Of a stretch of DNA of 64,000 nucleotides, positions 30,849 through 40,785 are shown in pieces. The first letter of the stretch is position 1. Each line of letters begins with the position of its first letter. A program made the translations under genes and the position numbers. The notes under the pieces are model-generated. The model made no database searches and was not told where the DNA came from. It was given only the letters and a program-made list of their open reading frames with translations. The DNA is from Nitrosomonas stercoris (lineage in GTDB: Bacteria > Pseudomonadota > Gammaproteobacteria > Burkholderiales > Nitrosomonadaceae), in the NCBI GenBank assembly GCA_006742785.1, contig AP019755.1:930001-994000 (forward strand). The letters run 5' to 3'.

Positions 30849-31261
30849 ATACCCTTTATCCCGTTATGCTTGAGCCGCAGGAGCCATCCGGCTATTGTGT
30901 GCAGTTCGTTGATATTCCCGGTGCCATTACAGAAGGCGAGACACTGGAAGAATGTTTGTTTAACGCAGCGGAAGCGCTAACAGGTGTGATTGAATCGTAC
31001 ATTGAGCTGGGTCAGGAAATTCCACGCCCAAGCGAAAATATAAAAGAGGCTTATTACATTGCGCCGGATGCGCGTGTGCAATCAGCGCTGTTGATCCGCT
31101 GGGCGCGCGGTGATCGTTCGCTGGCGGATATAGCGCGTGCGCTGGAAACTTCCTGGCCTTCTGCCCAGCGGCTGGAAAATCCACATCATTCCCCCACCCT
31201 TAAACAACTGGAACGAGCAGCTTCTGTATTGGGTAAAAAGCTAGTGTTATCGCTTGAATAA
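30845..31261 (+). CDS. hicB: HicB-type antitoxin with C-terminal helix-turn-helix
   Basis: The 138 residues form an N-terminal partially degraded RNase H-like domain (MLEPQEPSGYCVQFVDIPGA, GETLEECLFNAAEAL) that blocks HicA, and a C-terminal DNA-binding helix-turn-helix (LADIARALETSWPSAQRLEN, TLKQLERAASVLGKKL). It neutralises the toxin and represses the operon. The four-base overlap with hicA ensures coupled synthesis. Confidence 0.92.
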   Translation: MNTLYPVMLEPQEPSGYCVQFVDIPGAITEGETLEECLFNAAEALTGVIESYIELGQEIPRPSENIKEAYYIAPDARVQSALLIRWARGDRSLADIARALETSWPSAQRLENPHHSPTLKQLERAASVLGKKLVLSLE

Positions 31262-31491
31262 CAGCCATGGTGCTTTGTTGTTTCATGCAGGCTGATATGG
31301 CTTACTGAAGATTTATTACGTTTGGTTACACACTTGCACATATCGTGCTGTTTTTTGCTGTAACGAGGAAGGTAGAGGCAATAACAGTTAACCTGTTGAA
31401 TATAAATAACATTATTTTCACAGGTCCGGGCTACAGAAACCCGTCGTGCAGAGTCACGCTTGAAACAGTAGGACTGAAGTAAAGGTAGTAA

Positions 31492-31549
31492 AAAGAAACC
31501 GGCACTAGGCTGTCAGAACAATTCTGATGTGCGTAGCGCCGGTTTCTTT
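31492..31549. repeat. Long hairpin, 58 bp
   Basis: Arms AAAGAAACCGGC (31492-31503) and GCCGGTTTCTTT (31538-31549) are perfectly complementary. Inside them CTA/TAG pairs and a second perfect stem, TCAGAA-CAA-TTCTGA (31513-31527), continue the helix. The whole segment can fold into one long stem. No gene overlaps it. It could be a terminator for hicAB read-through, a structured RNA or a repeat element. Confidence 0.6.
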
Positions 31550-31593
31550 GTGGATGGACGAAAAATCGCAGTGGCTGCTTTTCTTCGTTGTGA

Positions 31594-31779
31594 CGGTTGT
31601 ACTGGATTGCTTCACCGGCCTCGGCCTTCTCGAAAAGACGTTTTTTCCACTGTCATCGCGAAATCCGTCGGATTGTGGCGATCCAGCAATAACATCAGCA
31701 GTATGTACAAAGACGATTTTTCCTTCATTGGTACGGTTGTACTGGGTTGCTTCGTCAGCCTGCGGCTTCCTCGCAAGGT
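31594..31779. repeat. Three copies of a dispersed palindromic intergenic repeat
   Basis: Copies at about 31594-31632 (GGTTGTACTGGATTGCTTC...) and 31733-31779 (GGTTGTACTGGGTTGCTTC...) lie in the same direction. One at about 31650-31689 is inverted (TGTCATCGCGAAATCCG...GGCGATCCAGC). The consensus resembles the widespread 'GGATTGCTTCGTC...CCTCGCAATGAC' intergenic repeat of many proteobacteria. The remaining gap from 31262 to 31897 shows no convincing gene. Confidence 0.6.
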
Positions 31780-31897
31780 CGGTGCAAGTGAGAAAGGGGA
31801 CTACAAATCATCACTATTATTGCAGGGGTAACACAACACGGCAATCCAGAAGAATTGACAAGGTAGCGCCAGTTTTTAGGTGTTTTATCTTGACGTT

Positions 31898-32434
31898 TTA
31901 ACGATTTGCCGTGGGGTGTATGCCGGCTTTCAGGGCATGGATGGCTTCTTTGGGAGAGCCAACAACCAGACCGCGTGGGCAGAAATAAAATTTTGCCAGT
32001 TCTCGTTGTGCAAGGGATTGCGTGACCATTTCGAGCAGTTGCCATTGAGAATTTTTGGCGCGTACCCAGGTGTGAGTTTCGTTATTGCCAAATGCATAAC
32101 GTTTGCGTTCTCGTGTTTCGCAACGTATTCCTTCGTAGGCAACGTTATCGGCACCTTGTGCTGATTGCGCGACGATGGTGTAGCGGATAACACGCTGTTC
32201 GTCGATGCTGATGGATTGTTGATCAATAAAGTAGCGTAATTGTGCAGTTGGTCCAGCGTCAAATTCCAGTAGATCGGCTGGTTGTGGGTAGGCAGGTAGA
32301 TTGGCCTGTATAGTTTCCCAGTCTTTTTTGTAATCGAGCGTATCAATAAATTTGCTTTGGCTGATACAGGCAGATAGACACAAGATAGACGTCAAGCATA
32401 GTATGAGATTACGTCTGTTGATAGGTGCGTGCAT
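31898..32434 (-). CDS. CNP1-like family lipoprotein
   Basis: From ATG 32434 the protein has 178 residues. It has a lipoprotein signal with the lipobox LSAC (CLTSILCLSACISQ). The mature part (DWETIQANLPAYPQPADLL, VAYEGIRCETRERKRYAFG, WQLLEMVTQSLAQRELAKFYFCPRG) matches my recollection of the CNP1-like family, whose role is unknown. The frame is open to 32497, but that extension would run through the terminator hairpin at 32461-32506, so the later start is chosen. It is probably anchored in an envelope membrane. Confidence 0.75.
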   Translation of the reverse strand: MHAPINRRNLILCLTSILCLSACISQSKFIDTLDYKKDWETIQANLPAYPQPADLLEFDAGPTAQLRYFIDQQSISIDEQRVIRYTIVAQSAQGADNVAYEGIRCETRERKRYAFGNNETHTWVRAKNSQWQLLEMVTQSLAQRELAKFYFCPRGLVVGSPKEAIHALKAGIHPTANR

Positions 32435-32460
32435 GAATTTGCAAAAATGGCAGATGTTAA

Positions 32461-32506
32461 AACCGGCTAGTGTTTTCTCAGATAAAGGAGGAAACACTAG
32501 CCGGTT
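32461..32506 (-). terminator. Intrinsic terminator of the peroxiredoxin gene
   Basis: A perfect 15-bp inverted repeat, AACCGGCTAGTGTTT (32461-32475) and its complement (32492-32506), has a 16-base loop. Read leftward it is followed by TTTT, so it would end transcription from the peroxiredoxin gene just before the lipoprotein gene. Confidence 0.8.
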
Positions 32507-32532
32507 GTGAGGTGCGACGAGAAATATTTTAA

Positions 32533-33096
32533 TTAAATCTTGCCAACCAGATCAATGGATGGCGTCAGGGTATTGGCCCCTTCAGTCCATTTGGCGGGAC
32601 ATACTTCTCCGTCGTGGGTAGAAACATATTGCGCAGCTTTAGTTTTGCGCAGTAATTCAGCAGCATTACGACCAATGCTGAGATCTTGCACTTCAAATGC
32701 TTTGATTTGCCCTTCTGGATTGATGATGAAACTACCACGCAAGGCAAGTCCTTCTTCTTCAATGAGCACATCGAAATTACGGGCGAGTTGGCGGGTTGGA
32801 TCTCCAATCATAGGATACTGAACTTTACGCACTACGCTGGAGCTGTCGTGCCAGGCTTTGTGGGTGAAGTGGGTATCAGTAGAAACTGTATAAACTTCAA
32901 TACCTGCTTTCTGAAATTCTGCGTAGTTATCTGCCAGATCTTCCAGTTCAGTTGGGCAGACGAAGGTGAAATCCGCCGGGTAAAAAACGATAACGGACCA
33001 TTTTCCTTTTAAGGTGGCGTCCGATACTTCAATAAAATCGCCGTTGTGATAGGCCGTTGCTTTAAACGGTTTAATAGTAGTGTTAATCAGTGACAT
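32533..33096 (-). CDS. ahpC: AhpC-type 2-Cys peroxiredoxin
   Basis: From ATG 33096 (ribosome site AAAGGAA) the protein has 187 residues, the standard AhpC length. The peroxidatic Cys47 lies in [17 protein letters not shown], and the resolving Cys166 in DGEVCPAKW. It reduces hydrogen peroxide, alkyl hydroperoxides and peroxynitrite in the cytoplasm. An ahpF reductase gene is not adjacent, so the electron donor is unknown. The reading frame is open 39 codons further upstream, but no AhpC has such an extension. Confidence 0.93.
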   Translation of the reverse strand: MSLINTTIKPFKATAYHNGDFIEVSDATLKGKWSVIVFYPADFTFVCPTELEDLADNYAEFQKAGIEVYTVSTDTHFTHKAWHDSSSVVRKVQYPMIGDPTRQLARNFDVLIEEEGLALRGSFIINPEGQIKAFEVQDLSIGRNAAELLRKTKAAQYVSTHDGEVCPAKWTEGANTLTPSIDLVGKI

Positions 33097-33322
33097 TGCC
33101 GTTCCTTTATATAGTTGATACAAGTATGAAAGCTTAAGAAGTTTAAGGTGCTGCGTGTAATTAGTCCAGCCAAATGCATACAATGGAATGCTGGTTACAT
33201 TTATTTTTGACACGTAAAAGGTGTTATTTATTTTAGCGCTTATTAAAAATCCTGATTAAGAGAGGCGGTAATCAAGCAAAAATGAACAAAAGGTTAGGAC
33301 ATATTTTACGTCGATCGGTTTC

Positions 33323-34228
33323 TTAATCGATATCAGAATGTTTATTGGGTTGATTACGATTCACATTAGCGGAAAACAAGCTTGCTGAGACGATGATGCA
33401 GCCGCCAATCCAATCACGATGAGTGAGGAACTCATCAGTTAAAAAGTGAGCAGCGATGGCGGCAGCAACCAGCTCAAGCAACATGATTACAATCGCTTGA
33501 TTAGCCGGAACATGTGTCATGCCGTACTGCACCAATAAGCCAAGTAGCAGGACCAGTCCGCCAGTTGCTAGCAATAACAGCCAAGAGGCACTGGGTAGAG
33601 AGGCAAGGTCAAATGGGGGTTGCGTGATGAGCGTTGCAATAAAACCTATGCTGGCAGCGCCAGATAACATCGCCAGCAGCTTGAGATAAATACTGTGTTG
33701 TTGACCTTTACGAATGAGTACGGTGGTGAGTGCAAAGGTTATTCCGCTGGATAATCCCATCCAATCGCCATAAGAAGTGGGTAGAGGTAAACCGCCACCA
33801 GGTTGCCATAATAGTAATGAGGCGCCAGTTAAAGAAAGCAATATGATGAGATAGCCTTGTTGGCTTAGGCGTTCTTGCAATAGGAGGCGAGAAAATAAAA
33901 TGGTCCATAAGGGAGCGAGATAAAACAGCAGCAGAACGCGAACAACTTCGCCGTGAATGATGCCTAGTATATAAGCGGTGCTGGTCCAGCCAGCACCGAG
34001 ATGAATACCCAGTAAAATCCAGGCAGCGGGATGAAAGATTGCAGAGAGTGTGACTTTGTTACGAAACAGAATAAGCGCAATCAACAAGGCGATGGTATAG
34101 GATAAGGCAATCGTCAGCTCACCTGGTATGCCTGCTTGTTCCAGAAGGCGATAAGGGTACCAAGCAATGCCCCAGCCGAGGGCACCGCATAGTAAACTTG
34201 TTTTGGGAAAGCCTTTTTGTTTGGTCAA
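33323..34228 (-). CDS. EamA/DMT-superfamily transporter
   Basis: This inner-membrane protein of 301 residues has about ten hydrophobic helices in two EamA repeats. The first contains YRLLEQAGIPGELTIALSY and LLLFYLAPLWTILFSRLLL, and the second LVQYGMTHVPANQAIVIMLL and ELVAAAIAAHFLTDE. Drug/metabolite transporters of this family export amino acids, sugars or other small molecules. The substrate is not predictable. It is divergent from dapC. Confidence 0.88.
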   Translation of the reverse strand: MTKQKGFPKTSLLCGALGWGIAWYPYRLLEQAGIPGELTIALSYTIALLIALILFRNKVTLSAIFHPAAWILLGIHLGAGWTSTAYILGIIHGEVVRVLLLFYLAPLWTILFSRLLLQERLSQQGYLIILLSLTGASLLLWQPGGGLPLPTSYGDWMGLSSGITFALTTVLIRKGQQHSIYLKLLAMLSGAASIGFIATLITQPPFDLASLPSASWLLLLATGGLVLLLGLLVQYGMTHVPANQAIVIMLLELVAAAIAAHFLTDEFLTHRDWIGGCIIVSASLFSANVNRNQPNKHSDID

Positions 34229-34321
34229 GGTTGTAAGTGCCCTTTATAATTAGTGTCCAAAAAATTTTGTTGCTTCTTCTGATCCCATTTATACACAGTA
34301 TGTGTAGCCAAATTTGAAAGT

Positions 34322-35518
34322 ATGAATCCTTCTCTGGAAAATCTGCAGCTGTACCCGTTTCAAAAACTTGCCAAATTATTTGAAAATCTTGCGCCTGCTG
34401 ATGCATCGTCGGCGGCAATTGCATTGCATATTGGCGAACCGAAGCATGCGCTCCCAGAATTTATCCGGCAAGTGCTGATAGATAATCTCGGAGAGCTGGC
34501 GCGTTACCCTTCCGTGCGTGGAACCGGGCGATTGCGCGAGAGTATTGCACACTGGTTGATGCGACGCTATCAGCTGGCGGCTGTTAATCCAGATACGGAA
34601 GTTATTCCTGTGAATGGCAGTCGTGAGGCGTTGTTTGCCTTTGCTCAGGTAATCATTGATAACCGCTCGGTTAAGCCAGCGGTGATCTGCCAGAACCCTT
34701 TTTATCAGATATATGAAGGCGCTGCATTATTGGCTGGCGCGGAACCTTGTTTTTTAAATCAACTACCGGACAGTGATTTTGCAGTGGAAACCGCGCAACT
34801 GCCAGATGCTGTCTGGCAGCGTACGCAACTGGTTTATATTTGTTCGCCTAATAATCCTACCGGCAAAGTGTTGACGCTGGATGAATGGCAACATTTATTT
34901 GCATTGTCAGATCGCTATGGATTTGTTATTGCGGCCGATGAGTGCTATTCGGAAATCTATTTTGATGAAGAGCAGCCGCCATTGGGCGCATTGGAAGCAG
35001 CGGAAAAACTAGGGCGCAGCGGATTTCCTCGGTTGGTGGTGTTCAGCAGTCTTTCTAAACGTTCAAATGTGCCGGGAATGCGTTCTGGATTTGTAGCTGG
35101 TGATGCAGCCATTATCAAGCAATTTTTGCTGTATCGCACATATCATGGTTGTGCAATGAATCCTGCGGTGCAAATAGCCAGCGCTGCTGCGTGGGAAGAT
35201 GAACAACATGTTGTGAGCAATCGTGATTTATACCGTGAAAAATTTGCAAGCGCGATTCGCGTGCTGGAAGATACTTTGTCTGTTAGCCGACCGGATGCTG
35301 GATTTTATTTGTGGTTGAAAACCCCTGTTTGTGGGGTTGAGTTTGCTAGGCGTTTGTATCAGGAAGAAAATGTTACAGTATTGCCCGGCAGTTATTTGGC
35401 ACGAAAGGCGCATGGGGTGAATCCGGGTGAGGATTTTGTGCGCATTGCGCTGGTTGCGCCCGTGGCAGAATGTGTGGAAGCGATGACGCGTATCAGAGCG
35501 CTCGCCCAAAAAATTTAA
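34322..35518 (+). CDS. dapC: N-succinyldiaminopimelate aminotransferase
   Basis: This is a class-I PLP-dependent aminotransferase of 398 residues. [13 protein letters not shown] binds the substrate and cofactor, [11 protein letters not shown] is conserved, and the PLP-binding lysine lies in [16 protein letters not shown]. The DapC assignment rests on these and on the neighbour dapD 28 bases downstream. DapC makes N-succinyl-LL-diaminopimelate from the keto precursor in lysine and peptidoglycan synthesis. Confidence 0.93.
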   Translation: MNPSLENLQLYPFQKLAKLFENLAPADASSAAIALHIGEPKHALPEFIRQVLIDNLGELARYPSVRGTGRLRESIAHWLMRRYQLAAVNPDTEVIPVNGSREALFAFAQVIIDNRSVKPAVICQNPFYQIYEGAALLAGAEPCFLNQLPDSDFAVETAQLPDAVWQRTQLVYICSPNNPTGKVLTLDEWQHLFALSDRYGFVIAADECYSEIYFDEEQPPLGALEAAEKLGRSGFPRLVVFSSLSKRSNVPGMRSGFVAGDAAIIKQFLLYRTYHGCAMNPAVQIASAAAWEDEQHVVSNRDLYREKFASAIRVLEDTLSVSRPDAGFYLWLKTPVCGVEFARRLYQEENVTVLPGSYLARKAHGVNPGEDFVRIALVAPVAECVEAMTRIRALAQKI

Positions 35519-35546
35519 TCTGATTGTTATTTTAATTAGGAGTCAC

Positions 35547-36368
35547 ATGGAGCAATTACAAGCTGTCATTGAAGATGCTTTTGAAAGGCGTGCTGACATT
35601 ACCCCGCGTAACGTTGAGGCGAATCTGAAGGAATCAGTTGCTCAGGTCATGAACATGCTGGATACGGGCAAACTACGAGTGGCTGAGAAAATTAATGATG
35701 AGTGGGTGACGCATCAATGGGTGAAAAAGGCGGTACTGCTGTCTTTTCGCATGGAAGATAATTATTTTATCAAAGGTGGATTCTCCAATTATTTTGACAA
35801 AATTCCTTCCAAATTTGCTGATTACAGTTCACGCGATTTTCGTGATGGCGGGTTTCGTGTGGTTCCACCAGCAGCCGTGCGCAGAGGTGCGTTTATTGCA
35901 AGTAATGTGGTGTTGATGCCATCTTATGTCAATATTGGCGCTTATGTTGATGAAGGAACCATGGTAGATACCTGGGCAACCGTGGGGTCTTGTGCGCAAG
36001 TGGGTAAAAATGTGCATTTATCCGGTGGAGTGGGTATCGGCGGCGTGTTGGAACCGGTGCAGGCTAATCCTACGATTATTGAAGATAATTGTTTTATTGG
36101 TGCGCGCTCGGAAATTGTAGAAGGAGTAATCGTTGGTGAAAATTCAGTTATTTCCATGGGCGTGTACATTGGCCAAAGCACGCGTATTTATAATCGCGAA
36201 ACCGGGGAAATCAGCTATGGGCGTGTTCCACCGGGATCAGTAGTGGTTTCTGGAAGTTTGCCGGCAGACAATGGGCGCTATAGTTTGTATTGCGCGGTGA
36301 TTGTGAAACAGGTTGATGCTAAAACGCGTTCTAAAACCGGGATTAACGAGTTGTTACGTGGTATTTAA
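35547..36368 (+). CDS. dapD: Tetrahydrodipicolinate N-succinyltransferase
   Basis: The 273 residues are almost identical in length to E. coli DapD. A left-handed beta-helix of hexapeptide repeats covers about 100-240 ([40 protein letters not shown]). The protein succinylates tetrahydrodipicolinate with succinyl-CoA in lysine/diaminopimelate synthesis and is a cytoplasmic trimer. It is co-directional with dapC, its pathway partner. Confidence 0.98.
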   Translation: MEQLQAVIEDAFERRADITPRNVEANLKESVAQVMNMLDTGKLRVAEKINDEWVTHQWVKKAVLLSFRMEDNYFIKGGFSNYFDKIPSKFADYSSRDFRDGGFRVVPPAAVRRGAFIASNVVLMPSYVNIGAYVDEGTMVDTWATVGSCAQVGKNVHLSGGVGIGGVLEPVQANPTIIEDNCFIGARSEIVEGVIVGENSVISMGVYIGQSTRIYNRETGEISYGRVPPGSVVVSGSLPADNGRYSLYCAVIVKQVDAKTRSKTGINELLRGI

Positions 36369-36474
36369 ATTGAATGAAGCTATCTGCTGGGAATAAATCT
36401 GTGGTATAAAAATAACTGTATGGATTCTGTTGCACGAGGTATAACGGGATTTAATAAATAATGAAATAAGCTAG

Positions 36475-36536
36475 TTGGTCAGCTGATCCTTTGCTTAACG
36501 TCGTTTTGTTACAGAAAATCCGTACACCCTGACCAA
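36475..36536. promoter_or_regulatory. Inverted repeat upstream of smbP
   Basis: TTGGTCAG (36475-36482) and CTGACCAA (36529-36536) are perfect complements separated by 46 bases, just before the smbP ribosome site (AGAGGAG). They may form a leader stem or flank an operator. No known metal regulator site is recognised. Confidence 0.35.
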
Positions 36537-36558
36537 TTCCTATAGAGGAGAAGTTATC

Positions 36559-36942
36559 ATGAAAAAGATTCTGACAAGTTTAGTTGCCCTTTTTGCAGCT
36601 GGATTACTGATAAGTATGCCAGCGTATGCAGCCGGTCATCTGGACGAGGCGCTGGAGCATGCTCAAGAAGCGGTCTTGCACGGTGAAGAAGGTCACGCTG
36701 ATGTATTGGCACAGCATGCGAAAGAAGCAGTAGAGCATGCCAAGGCTGCCAGAGCAGCAGGTGAAGGCAATACGCATACGGATCATTTTATTGCACATGC
36801 GGAAGACGCTATCAAGCATGCTGAAGAAGGTCATACTGATGTTGCAACCAAGCATATAAAAGAAGCTGTTGAGCATTTGAAAGCTAGTATGACTGCTGCT
36901 CCTGCAGGAGGAGATGAGCATTCCGGCCACGCTGGGTACTAA
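36559..36942 (+). CDS. smbP: Small metal-binding protein SmbP, His-rich and periplasmic
   Basis: The product is 127 residues with a Sec signal peptide (cleavage after about residue 25, MPAYAAG). The mature part is built of short helical repeats such as [36 protein letters not shown] and [13 protein letters not shown], which line up many His and Glu side chains. This is the pattern of Nitrosomonas europaea SmbP, a four-helix-bundle protein that binds Cu(II) and other divalent metals. A role in periplasmic copper buffering is plausible, since ammonia oxidation depends on copper. It is a single gene ended by a strong terminator. Confidence 0.93.
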   Translation: MKKILTSLVALFAAGLLISMPAYAAGHLDEALEHAQEAVLHGEEGHADVLAQHAKEAVEHAKAARAAGEGNTHTDHFIAHAEDAIKHAEEGHTDVATKHIKEAVEHLKASMTAAPAGGDEHSGHAGY

Positions 36943-36960
36943 AACCAATAGCTGAACCTG

Positions 36961-37031
36961 AAAAACCTCTTCTGATGAATTATTGGAAGAGGTTTTTTTA
37001 TGCAATCGAAAGGCGGGTTAACCGCTTTTTT
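36961..37031 (+). terminator. Two tandem intrinsic terminators after smbP
   Basis: The first hairpin pairs AAAAACCTCTTC (36961-36972) with its complement (36986-36997) and ends in seven T. The second pairs GCGG with CCGC around GTTAA (37013-37025) and is followed by seven T. Tandem terminators suggest a highly transcribed gene. Confidence 0.85.
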
Positions 37032-37102
37032 TGTTGGTAATGTCAGAAATACTTTGTATGGTAATTGTACTCAGGTAGCTGTTTTAAACAGATGTTTTAC
37101 CT

Positions 37103-38095
37103 ATGAAACCATTGGCATTCACGTTGCTGCGTATATTGGCGGATGGAAATTATCATTCCGGCACGGCACTGGGGCGCATGTTGAATATTTCCCGTTCCAG
37201 TGTGTTCAATATGTTAAGCAAGCTGGAATGTTACGGTGTGACAATTCATCGGGTACGTGGTCGAGGTTATCGCTGGTTGAATCCGGTTCGGTGGTTGGAT
37301 AGCGAGCAAATACGCCATTATCTAGCTGAATATGGCTATTCCATTGCAATAGAAATTGCTGATGTGGTTGAATCGACAAATTCGTTATTGTTGCAACGTG
37401 CAATGCAACAGGAAGTGGTTGCGGATCAAGGAATACAGGTATTGGCTGCTGAGTTACAGACACAAGGGCGCGGTCGACGAGGGCGTACCTGGTCATCGGG
37501 GTTGGGAGATAGTCTGACTTTTTCCGTGTTGTGGCCTTCAAAATGTACCGTGAATGCACTTTCCGGATTAAGTCTGGCAGTGGGCATTGCCATTGTACGG
37601 GCATTGGCAACATTTGAAATTTGCAATATTGCGTTGAAATGGCCAAATGATGTAACTGTGGATCACAATAAATTAGCGGGTGTGCTGATTGAGCTGCATG
37701 GTGATATGTTGAGCCCTAGCAAGGTAATTATCGGCATTGGATTAAATACCAAACTTTCTGCGATTGTAAAGAATCAGATTGAGCAAAAAGTAACCGATAT
37801 TGCTACGATTGCGGCACAAGTACCTGATCGGAATCAGCTGTTGGCAGTATTGTTGCGAGAATTGATTCAAGTACTGGGGTCGTTTGAGCAAAATGGTTTT
37901 GCGCCTTTTGTTGAGGAGTGGCAACGTTATCATGCTTATCAGCATAAAGCGGTGCGAATCAGTTTTCCGGATGGTAACAGTAAGGATGGTGTAGCAATCG
38001 GCGTTGCATCAGATGGGGCTTTGCTCGTTGAAATGGGCAATGAAACTGTGCAATTAAGAAGCGGTGAAGTATCGTTGCGTGGATTAGCAAAATGA
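37103..38095 (+). CDS. birA: Bifunctional biotin-protein ligase / biotin operon repressor
   Basis: A protein of 330 residues. The N-terminal winged helix (LRILADGNYHSGTALGRMLN, SRSSVFNMLSKLECYGV) binds DNA. The ligase domain contains the biotinyl-AMP loop GRGRRGRTWSS, ALKWPNDV and KLAGVLIELHGD. A C-terminal SH3-like domain follows. It attaches biotin to carboxylase carrier protein and can repress biotin genes. Its last codons overlap coaX by four bases (ATGA). Confidence 0.96.
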   Translation: MKPLAFTLLRILADGNYHSGTALGRMLNISRSSVFNMLSKLECYGVTIHRVRGRGYRWLNPVRWLDSEQIRHYLAEYGYSIAIEIADVVESTNSLLLQRAMQQEVVADQGIQVLAAELQTQGRGRRGRTWSSGLGDSLTFSVLWPSKCTVNALSGLSLAVGIAIVRALATFEICNIALKWPNDVTVDHNKLAGVLIELHGDMLSPSKVIIGIGLNTKLSAIVKNQIEQKVTDIATIAAQVPDRNQLLAVLLRELIQVLGSFEQNGFAPFVEEWQRYHAYQHKAVRISFPDGNSKDGVAIGVASDGALLVEMGNETVQLRSGEVSLRGLAK

Positions 38096-38874
38096 GCACT
38101 GCTTTGTTATTGGCAATTGATTCTGGCAATACTGCAATCAAGTGGGGATTACACGATGGTGAACGCTGGATCACACTTGGGCGTGTGTTACAAAATGAGC
38201 GGCAAGTATTGCAACAGGTTTGGCATACTCTGCCTTTGCCTGAATCAGTAATTATTGCCAATGTGGCAGGCAAGCAGGCAGCGGATGATTTAACCGAGTT
38301 GCTGAAACAGTGGCCAGTGCAACCTCATTGGGTTACAGCCAATAATCAGCAATGTGGTGTAATCAATAACTATACGGAACCGACGCAATTGGGCAGTGAT
38401 CGCTGGGCTGCGCTAATCGCTGCTTGGTACCGATTGCATGCGCCATGTTTGGTGGTTGATGTGGGTACGGCAATGACGGTGGACGCATTATCTGCGTCTG
38501 GCTATTTTCTGGGGGGGATTATCCTGCCTGGCCCGTACTTGGTGCAGCAATCATTGATAAAACATACAGATAAATTGGCCCAATCTCAATCAGTGATGGG
38601 CTGTTATCAGGATTTTCCAGTCAATACTAACGATGCGTTATATAGCGGGACAATTCAGGCGCTGTGCGGCGCATTGCAGCGTATGCATCATCTGCTTGCT
38701 TTTCATTCAGAACAAGAAAAAGTGCCAGCAGCAATAGAGATTATTATGACCGGTGGGGGTGCTGCGTTACTGGACCAATTTGTTACCGCACCGCATCGTA
38801 TTGTTGAGCATTTGGTGCTGGAAGGATTGGTCATTATCGCGCAAACGAGTAGACTTGAGAGCAATCAGAAATAG
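38092..38874 (+). CDS. coaX: Type III pantothenate kinase
   Basis: 260 residues with the acetate/sugar-kinase fold: the N-terminal phosphate loop LAIDSGNTAIKWGL, the pantothenate-site motif LGSDRWAALIAA and the catalytic DVGTAMTVDAL. It performs the first step of coenzyme A synthesis without feedback inhibition. It is translationally coupled to birA, a pairing that is common in betaproteobacteria. Confidence 0.96.
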   Translation: MSTALLLAIDSGNTAIKWGLHDGERWITLGRVLQNERQVLQQVWHTLPLPESVIIANVAGKQAADDLTELLKQWPVQPHWVTANNQQCGVINNYTEPTQLGSDRWAALIAAWYRLHAPCLVVDVGTAMTVDALSASGYFLGGIILPGPYLVQQSLIKHTDKLAQSQSVMGCYQDFPVNTNDALYSGTIQALCGALQRMHHLLAFHSEQEKVPAAIEIIMTGGGAALLDQFVTAPHRIVEHLVLEGLVIIAQTSRLESNQK

Positions 38875-38885
38875 GTTACTAAAAT

Positions 38886-39518
38886 ATGGCGCACCCACTT
38901 TTCAGACACGCTGAGTTTTATACCACAGTTAATCACTTGCGGGATTTGCCTCAGACCACTGGCGTTGAAGTTGCTTTTGTTGGACGCTCCAATGCAGGGA
39001 AATCAAGTGCAATTAATACTTTAGTGGGAAAAGGAAGATTTGCCTTTACCAGCAAGACGCCTGGGCGGACACAACATATCAATTTTTTCCAATTAGGGGA
39101 AAATCGCTTTATGGTGGATTTGCCTGGTTATGGTTATGCGCGCGTGCCTTTATCTGTTCGGCAACATTGGGCACATTTGTTGGGTACCTATCTGCAAACC
39201 CGAGCAGCGTTGTACGGTATGATATTGATCATGGATATACGCCGTCCGTTGACACAATTGGATTTACAGATGCTGGAGTGGTTTGCTCAGACAGATAAAA
39301 CAGTGCATATTTTGCTGACCAAAGCGGACAAGTTGAGCCGAAGTAAAGTGCATGCGGTACTTGCTGAGATTGAGCAGTTTCTGGCAACAAATTATTCCGG
39401 CCATACTGTGCAAGCCTTTTCCAGTTTGACGAAGGAAGGTACCCAAGAGGCTGCAGAATTATTACAGAGCTGGTTTGATAAAGGCAGTGACGAACAATTG
39501 TTACCAAATAGCAGTTAA
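38886..39518 (+). CDS. engB: Ribosome-biogenesis GTPase EngB (YihA)
   Basis: This small GTPase of 210 residues has G1 [13 protein letters not shown]3 DLPGYGYA and G4 TKADK. It is required for maturation of the 50S subunit and cell division. It follows coaX by 11 bases, so birA-coaX-engB is probably one operon. An A-rich stretch and hairpins follow its stop. Confidence 0.96.
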   Translation: MAHPLFRHAEFYTTVNHLRDLPQTTGVEVAFVGRSNAGKSSAINTLVGKGRFAFTSKTPGRTQHINFFQLGENRFMVDLPGYGYARVPLSVRQHWAHLLGTYLQTRAALYGMILIMDIRRPLTQLDLQMLEWFAQTDKTVHILLTKADKLSRSKVHAVLAEIEQFLATNYSGHTVQAFSSLTKEGTQEAAELLQSWFDKGSDEQLLPNSS

Positions 39519-39616
39519 AAAAAACCCCGGCCAAAGGGAGAGCCGGGGAGAATTATTTGCCTTGCTTATAAGGCCTCGCCCCAGGGAGGGAAGGCGAGAG
39601 ACAATTAAAAATTGTC
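39519..39616. terminator. Three adjacent hairpins, including a leftward-type terminator, between engB and hemB
   Basis: CCCCGGC (39525-39531) pairs with GCCGGGG (39542-39548). CTCGCC (39575-39580) pairs with GGCGAG (39593-39598). GACAATT (39600-39606) pairs with AATTGTC (39610-39616). The first stem is preceded by eight A on the plus strand, so it reads as a classical terminator with a T-run only for transcription going left. No leftward gene is visible here. Confidence 0.6.
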
Positions 39617-39659
39617 TGTTCATGAGAGGAAGCTAATTGAGATTAGTTCCACGTGGTGA

Positions 39660-40694
<1,035 letters not shown>

Positions 40695-40706
40695 AGTATT
40701 TTTCCT

Positions 40707-40778
40707 AAGGTATCTTTGAAAAGCTATCTATTTTTGTTGTGAACTGACAGTTTCGATAACGTTTTTCAGAGATACCTT
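40707..40778. mobile_element. MITE-like inverted-repeat element, copy 1
   Basis: 72 bp with terminal arms AAGGTATCTTTGAAAA (40707-40722) and TTTTTCAGAGATACCTT (40762-40778), one mismatch over 16. The ends belong to the same family as 45023-45089 and 59362-59455. It fills the convergent gap between hemB and pstB and may also act as their terminator. Confidence 0.65.
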
Positions 40779-40785
40779 GGTCAAA

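Noticed and set aside
33097-33213. 39-codon N-terminal extension of the peroxiredoxin
   Set aside because: No AhpC has it, and ATG 33096 has a good AAAGGAA ribosome site and gives the standard 187-residue length.
37000-37302. 100-codon plus-strand frame before birA
   Set aside because: It starts inside the smbP terminator pair, overlaps birA in another frame and has no recognisable features.
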